DNA from: Telluria mixta
Lineage (GTDB): Bacteria; Pseudomonadota; Gammaproteobacteria; Burkholderiales; Burkholderiaceae_D
Direction of reading: 5' to 3'
NCBI RefSeq assembly: GCF_029223865.1
Contig: NZ_CP119520.1
Location: 2,046,001 to 2,110,000, forward strand
DNA: 64,000 nucleotides
Below, one piece after another: positions 61,708 through 64,000 of the stretch (within the stretch, counting starts at the first letter, position 1; each line of letters starts with the position of its first letter). The notes under the pieces were generated by a model. It had not been told where the DNA came from and made no database searches. It saw nothing but the letters and a program-made list of their open reading frames with translations. Both the position numbers and the translations under genes were made by a program.

Positions 61708-61760
61708 CATTCGTGGCTTGCCGAACGGTGCGCCCGCACCACTCGCGTTATATTGGACAC

Positions 61761-63749
61761 ATGAGCGAACACCACTCCCGACTTTCTCCTTCCGACGACG
61801 ACACCCTGGACGACGACGCGTTCCTCGAACGCGAGCTCGGGCTGCACGCGCGCGGCGTCGAGCTCGTCCGTATGGAAGGCCGCGTCTTCCTGCGTTTTGC
61901 CGGCGCCGTGCGCGTGGACGGCCTGCACGTCGAGTACCGCCTCGTGCCGTCGCGCGGCGTGCTGGCCAAGCCGAGCAAGTGGCGCAAGATGGATCTGCTG
62001 GCCCGGCGCGAGCTCGTCGAGGAACGGGCCACGCGCGATGCCGTCGACGACCTGAACCAGGAAGTCGAGGAATTCGTGCGCGAAATCGCCGACCAGGCAG
62101 ACGAGTTTGGCTTCGACCCGATGCTGTTCCTGCACGTGCTGGAAGAGCTGGAGACGTCCGAGCCGGCCGAATTCGTGTTCGACCGCATCCGCCAGCGCCT
62201 GCTGCACGCCGGCGAGCGCGAGCAGGAAGAGCGCCACGCCGCGCGCACCAAGGAAAGCATCAACCTGGCCGAGTACCCGGCGTCGTTCGAGGTGGCCAGC
62301 AAGATGGCGCGCCGCTTCATCGCGCTGCTGGGCCCGACCAACTCCGGCAAGACGCACCGCGCGATGGAACACCTGGCCCAGGCCGACAGTGGCGTCTACC
62401 TGGCACCGCTGCGTCTGCTGGCGCTGGAAAACTACGAGCGCCTGCAGAATGCCGAGGGCAAGGACGGCGAGCCCATCAAGGTCAGCCTGATCACGGGTGA
62501 GGAACGCCGCCTGGCGGAAGGCGCCACGCATGTCGCGAGCACCGTCGAGATGCTGGACACGAAAACGCCCGTGCAGGTCGCCGTCATCGACGAGATCCAG
62601 ATGCTGGCCGACCGCGACCGCGGTGCCGCCTGGACGGCCGCCGTATGCGGTGCGCCGGCGTCGACCGTTTACCTCGTGGGCGCACCGGAAGCGCGGCGCG
62701 CAATCGAGGCGCTGGCCGAGCGCCTGGAATGTCCGCTCGAAGTGCACGTGCTGAAACGCAAGGCACCGCTGTCGATGGAACCCGGCGCCGTGCGCAAGCT
62801 ACGCAACCTGAAGCGGGGCGACGCCGTCATCGCCTTCTCGCGGCGCGAGGTGCTGATGTGGCGCGACATGATCACGGAGATGGGCCTGTCCGTCGCCACC
62901 GTCTACGGCAATCTGTCTCCGGAAGTGCGGCGTGCGCAGGCCGAGCGCTTCCGCGAAGGGCAGGCCGACATCGTCGTCGGCACCGATGCCCTCGCGATGG
63001 GTTTGAACATGCCGATCCAGCGCATCGTGATGACGACGGCCGTCAAGTACAACGGTGTCGAGGAAGAAGAAATCTCGGCAGCGCTCGCCAAGCAAATCGC
63101 CGGCCGCGCGGGCCGCTACGGCGTCCACGAGGAAGGTTTCGTGGCCGGCTACGACGACGACACGCACGAGGTCATGCGCTCGTTGATGAAGGAAAAGATT
63201 CCGCCCGTACCGGCCAGCGGTTTCGCGGTGGCCCCGTCGCTGGAGCAACTGCATCGCATCTCGTCGGTGACGGGCGAGACGTCGCTGGTGAAGCTGCTCA
63301 AACGGTTCGTGCACAACATCGACGTGCCGGACGGCTTTTTCTACCCGCGCATCACGGAAGAACAGAACGAGCGCGCGGAATGGCTCGATACGCTGGACCT
63401 GAGCGTGGCGGAAAAATTCACGATGTCGCTCGTGCCCATCTCGACCAGGGTGCCCACGCTGGAAAGCGCGTGGTCGCATTGGGCGCAGTCGCTGGCGAAA
63501 CGGAAGGTCTGCAAGCTCCAGCCCCATCCACAGGAATTGTTCTGGCAAAACCTGCAGGAAGTCGAGGACACGTGCCGCATGTACTCGGCCTATGCCTGGC
63601 TCGGCTACCGTATGCCGGAATTCTTCCCCAGCATCGAGGAAGCGCAGACGCTGGCGCGCGAAGCATCCGAGCGCGTCGATGCGCTGCTGCAGCAGCAGAA
63701 TGCGGCCACGCGCAAGCGGCAGGCCAAGAAGGAGCGGGGGCGCTGGTGA
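61761..63749 (+). CDS. SUV3-type superfamily 2 RNA/DNA helicase
   Basis: 662 residues from the ATG at 61761. Walker A G-P-T-N-S-G-K-T (191-198), DEIQ box Asp277-Glu278-Ile279-Gln280, H-V-L-K-R, motif V G-T-D-A-L-A-M-G-L-N and motif VI Q-I-A-G-R-A-G-R. The G-P-T-N-S-G-K-T and V-I-D-E-I-Q-M-L patterns are those of mitochondrial SUV3 helicases and their bacterial relatives. An acidic helical N-terminus of about 170 residues precedes the core. Probably acts on structured RNA. Confidence 0.9.
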   Translation: MSEHHSRLSPSDDDTLDDDAFLERELGLHARGVELVRMEGRVFLRFAGAVRVDGLHVEYRLVPSRGVLAKPSKWRKMDLLARRELVEERATRDAVDDLNQEVEEFVREIADQADEFGFDPMLFLHVLEELETSEPAEFVFDRIRQRLLHAGEREQEERHAARTKESINLAEYPASFEVASKMARRFIALLGPTNSGKTHRAMEHLAQADSGVYLAPLRLLALENYERLQNAEGKDGEPIKVSLITGEERRLAEGATHVASTVEMLDTKTPVQVAVIDEIQMLADRDRGAAWTAAVCGAPASTVYLVGAPEARRAIEALAERLECPLEVHVLKRKAPLSMEPGAVRKLRNLKRGDAVIAFSRREVLMWRDMITEMGLSVATVYGNLSPEVRRAQAERFREGQADIVVGTDALAMGLNMPIQRIVMTTAVKYNGVEEEEISAALAKQIAGRAGRYGVHEEGFVAGYDDDTHEVMRSLMKEKIPPVPASGFAVAPSLEQLHRISSVTGETSLVKLLKRFVHNIDVPDGFFYPRITEEQNERAEWLDTLDLSVAEKFTMSLVPISTRVPTLESAWSHWAQSLAKRKVCKLQPHPQELFWQNLQEVEDTCRMYSAYAWLGYRMPEFFPSIEEAQTLAREASERVDALLQQQNAATRKRQAKKERGRW

Positions 63750-63770
63750 GCCGGCGCAGGTAAGCTCGAT

Positions 63771-63977
63771 TCAAGGCAGCTGCCGGGCCCGCCCGACGGC
63801 TTCCAGCCATTCTTCCCACAGGGTCGGATCGCTCGTCCGGCCGTCTTTATCCAGCCGGTAGCCGGCCAGCAGGTCGGCCAAGTCGCTGGACTCCGTCAAG
63901 TCGACTTCGCGTTCGAGGAAGGCGAGCATGGCGCGGTAGGCCTGCTCGACCGTCAATGGTTGGTTGCTCGCGTCCAT
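63771..63977 (-). CDS. Hypothetical small acidic protein
   Basis: 68 residues, complete. E-Q-A-Y-R-A-M-L-A-F-L-E-R and T-L-W-E-E-W-L-E-A-V with many acidic residues, all helical. Similar small proteins are common in proteobacteria without known role; an immunity-like or regulatory function cannot be shown. Convergent with the helicase gene. Confidence 0.7.
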   Translation of the reverse strand: MDASNQPLTVEQAYRAMLAFLEREVDLTESSDLADLLAGYRLDKDGRTSDPTLWEEWLEAVGRARQLP

Positions 63978-64000
63978 GATCGTCTCCGTGTCGATGACGC

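Overview
The window is GC-rich with dense, overlapping genes. Its gene content (lipA/lipB with a YbeD-type neighbour, HU, argP/argO, a CzcCBA efflux system, type VI secretion genes, many FHA/HD-GYP/FGE-type proteins) fits a betaproteobacterium of the Oxalobacteraceae, with Massilia or a close relative most likely. That placement is inferred from gene content and style; no rRNA is present. I saw no tRNA, rRNA, CRISPR array, insertion sequence or prophage.

Region 1 (1-18.5 kb) is the most striking part. It looks like a dedicated type I secretion system for a family of small double-glycine-leader peptides. It holds a parvulin-like protein cut by the window edge, a 1018-residue exporter (two cyclic-nucleotide-binding-like domains, C39 leader peptidase, ABC transporter), a sigma-54 activator, and seven minus-strand genes for 62-95 residue precursors sharing a leader of the form IKDL...LD..AM..V(R)GG. 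It also holds a PP2C phosphatase, a membrane Ser/Thr kinase with a DUF4384-like domain, an FGE-like exported protein, two DUF4399 proteins, an FHA-GAF-HD-GYP protein, a NodT/TolC-type outer-membrane lipoprotein, a double-FHA membrane protein and an HlyD adaptor. Two near-consensus sigma-54 promoters with exact 10-nt GG-to-GC spacing precede the two peptide transcription units, and a third weaker one faces the kinase. The picture is a phospho-signalling-controlled, sigma-54-driven peptide export locus. The mature peptides share a C-terminal core (GSAF, NNT, QFGQNN) that I cannot assign to a known family.

Region 2 (18.5-26.7 kb) has a lipoprotein paired with an AvrRpt2-like papain-fold lipoprotein, a heavy-metal czcI-czcC-czcB-czcA operon and a MOSC protein with an alkyltransferase-like C-terminus. 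Region 3 (26.7-35.8 kb) is a partial type VI secretion locus (tssG, tssF, tssE; divergent tssK and a ketosynthase-like membrane protein), followed by a possibly frameshifted exported gene, a GFA protein and a patatin-like phospholipase.

Region 4 (35.9-39.2 kb) is a molybdate module: modE divergent from modABC with a clear ModE operator between them. Region 5 (39.2-51.6 kb) holds mostly single genes: a beta/gamma-crystallin protein, a MerR regulator with its operator, argP/argO, XdhC, nitronate monooxygenase, glutaminyl cyclase, an MDR oxidoreductase, a DUF885 peptidase-like protein, and an SDR-DoxX/DUF2269 pair. Region 6 (51.6-64 kb) has a GST, a TonB-dependent receptor, a DUF808 protein, a CopG/BrnA-like protein, HU, a LysE exporter, a FecR/DUF6600 protein, the ybeD-lipB-lipA lipoate group and a SUV3-type helicase.
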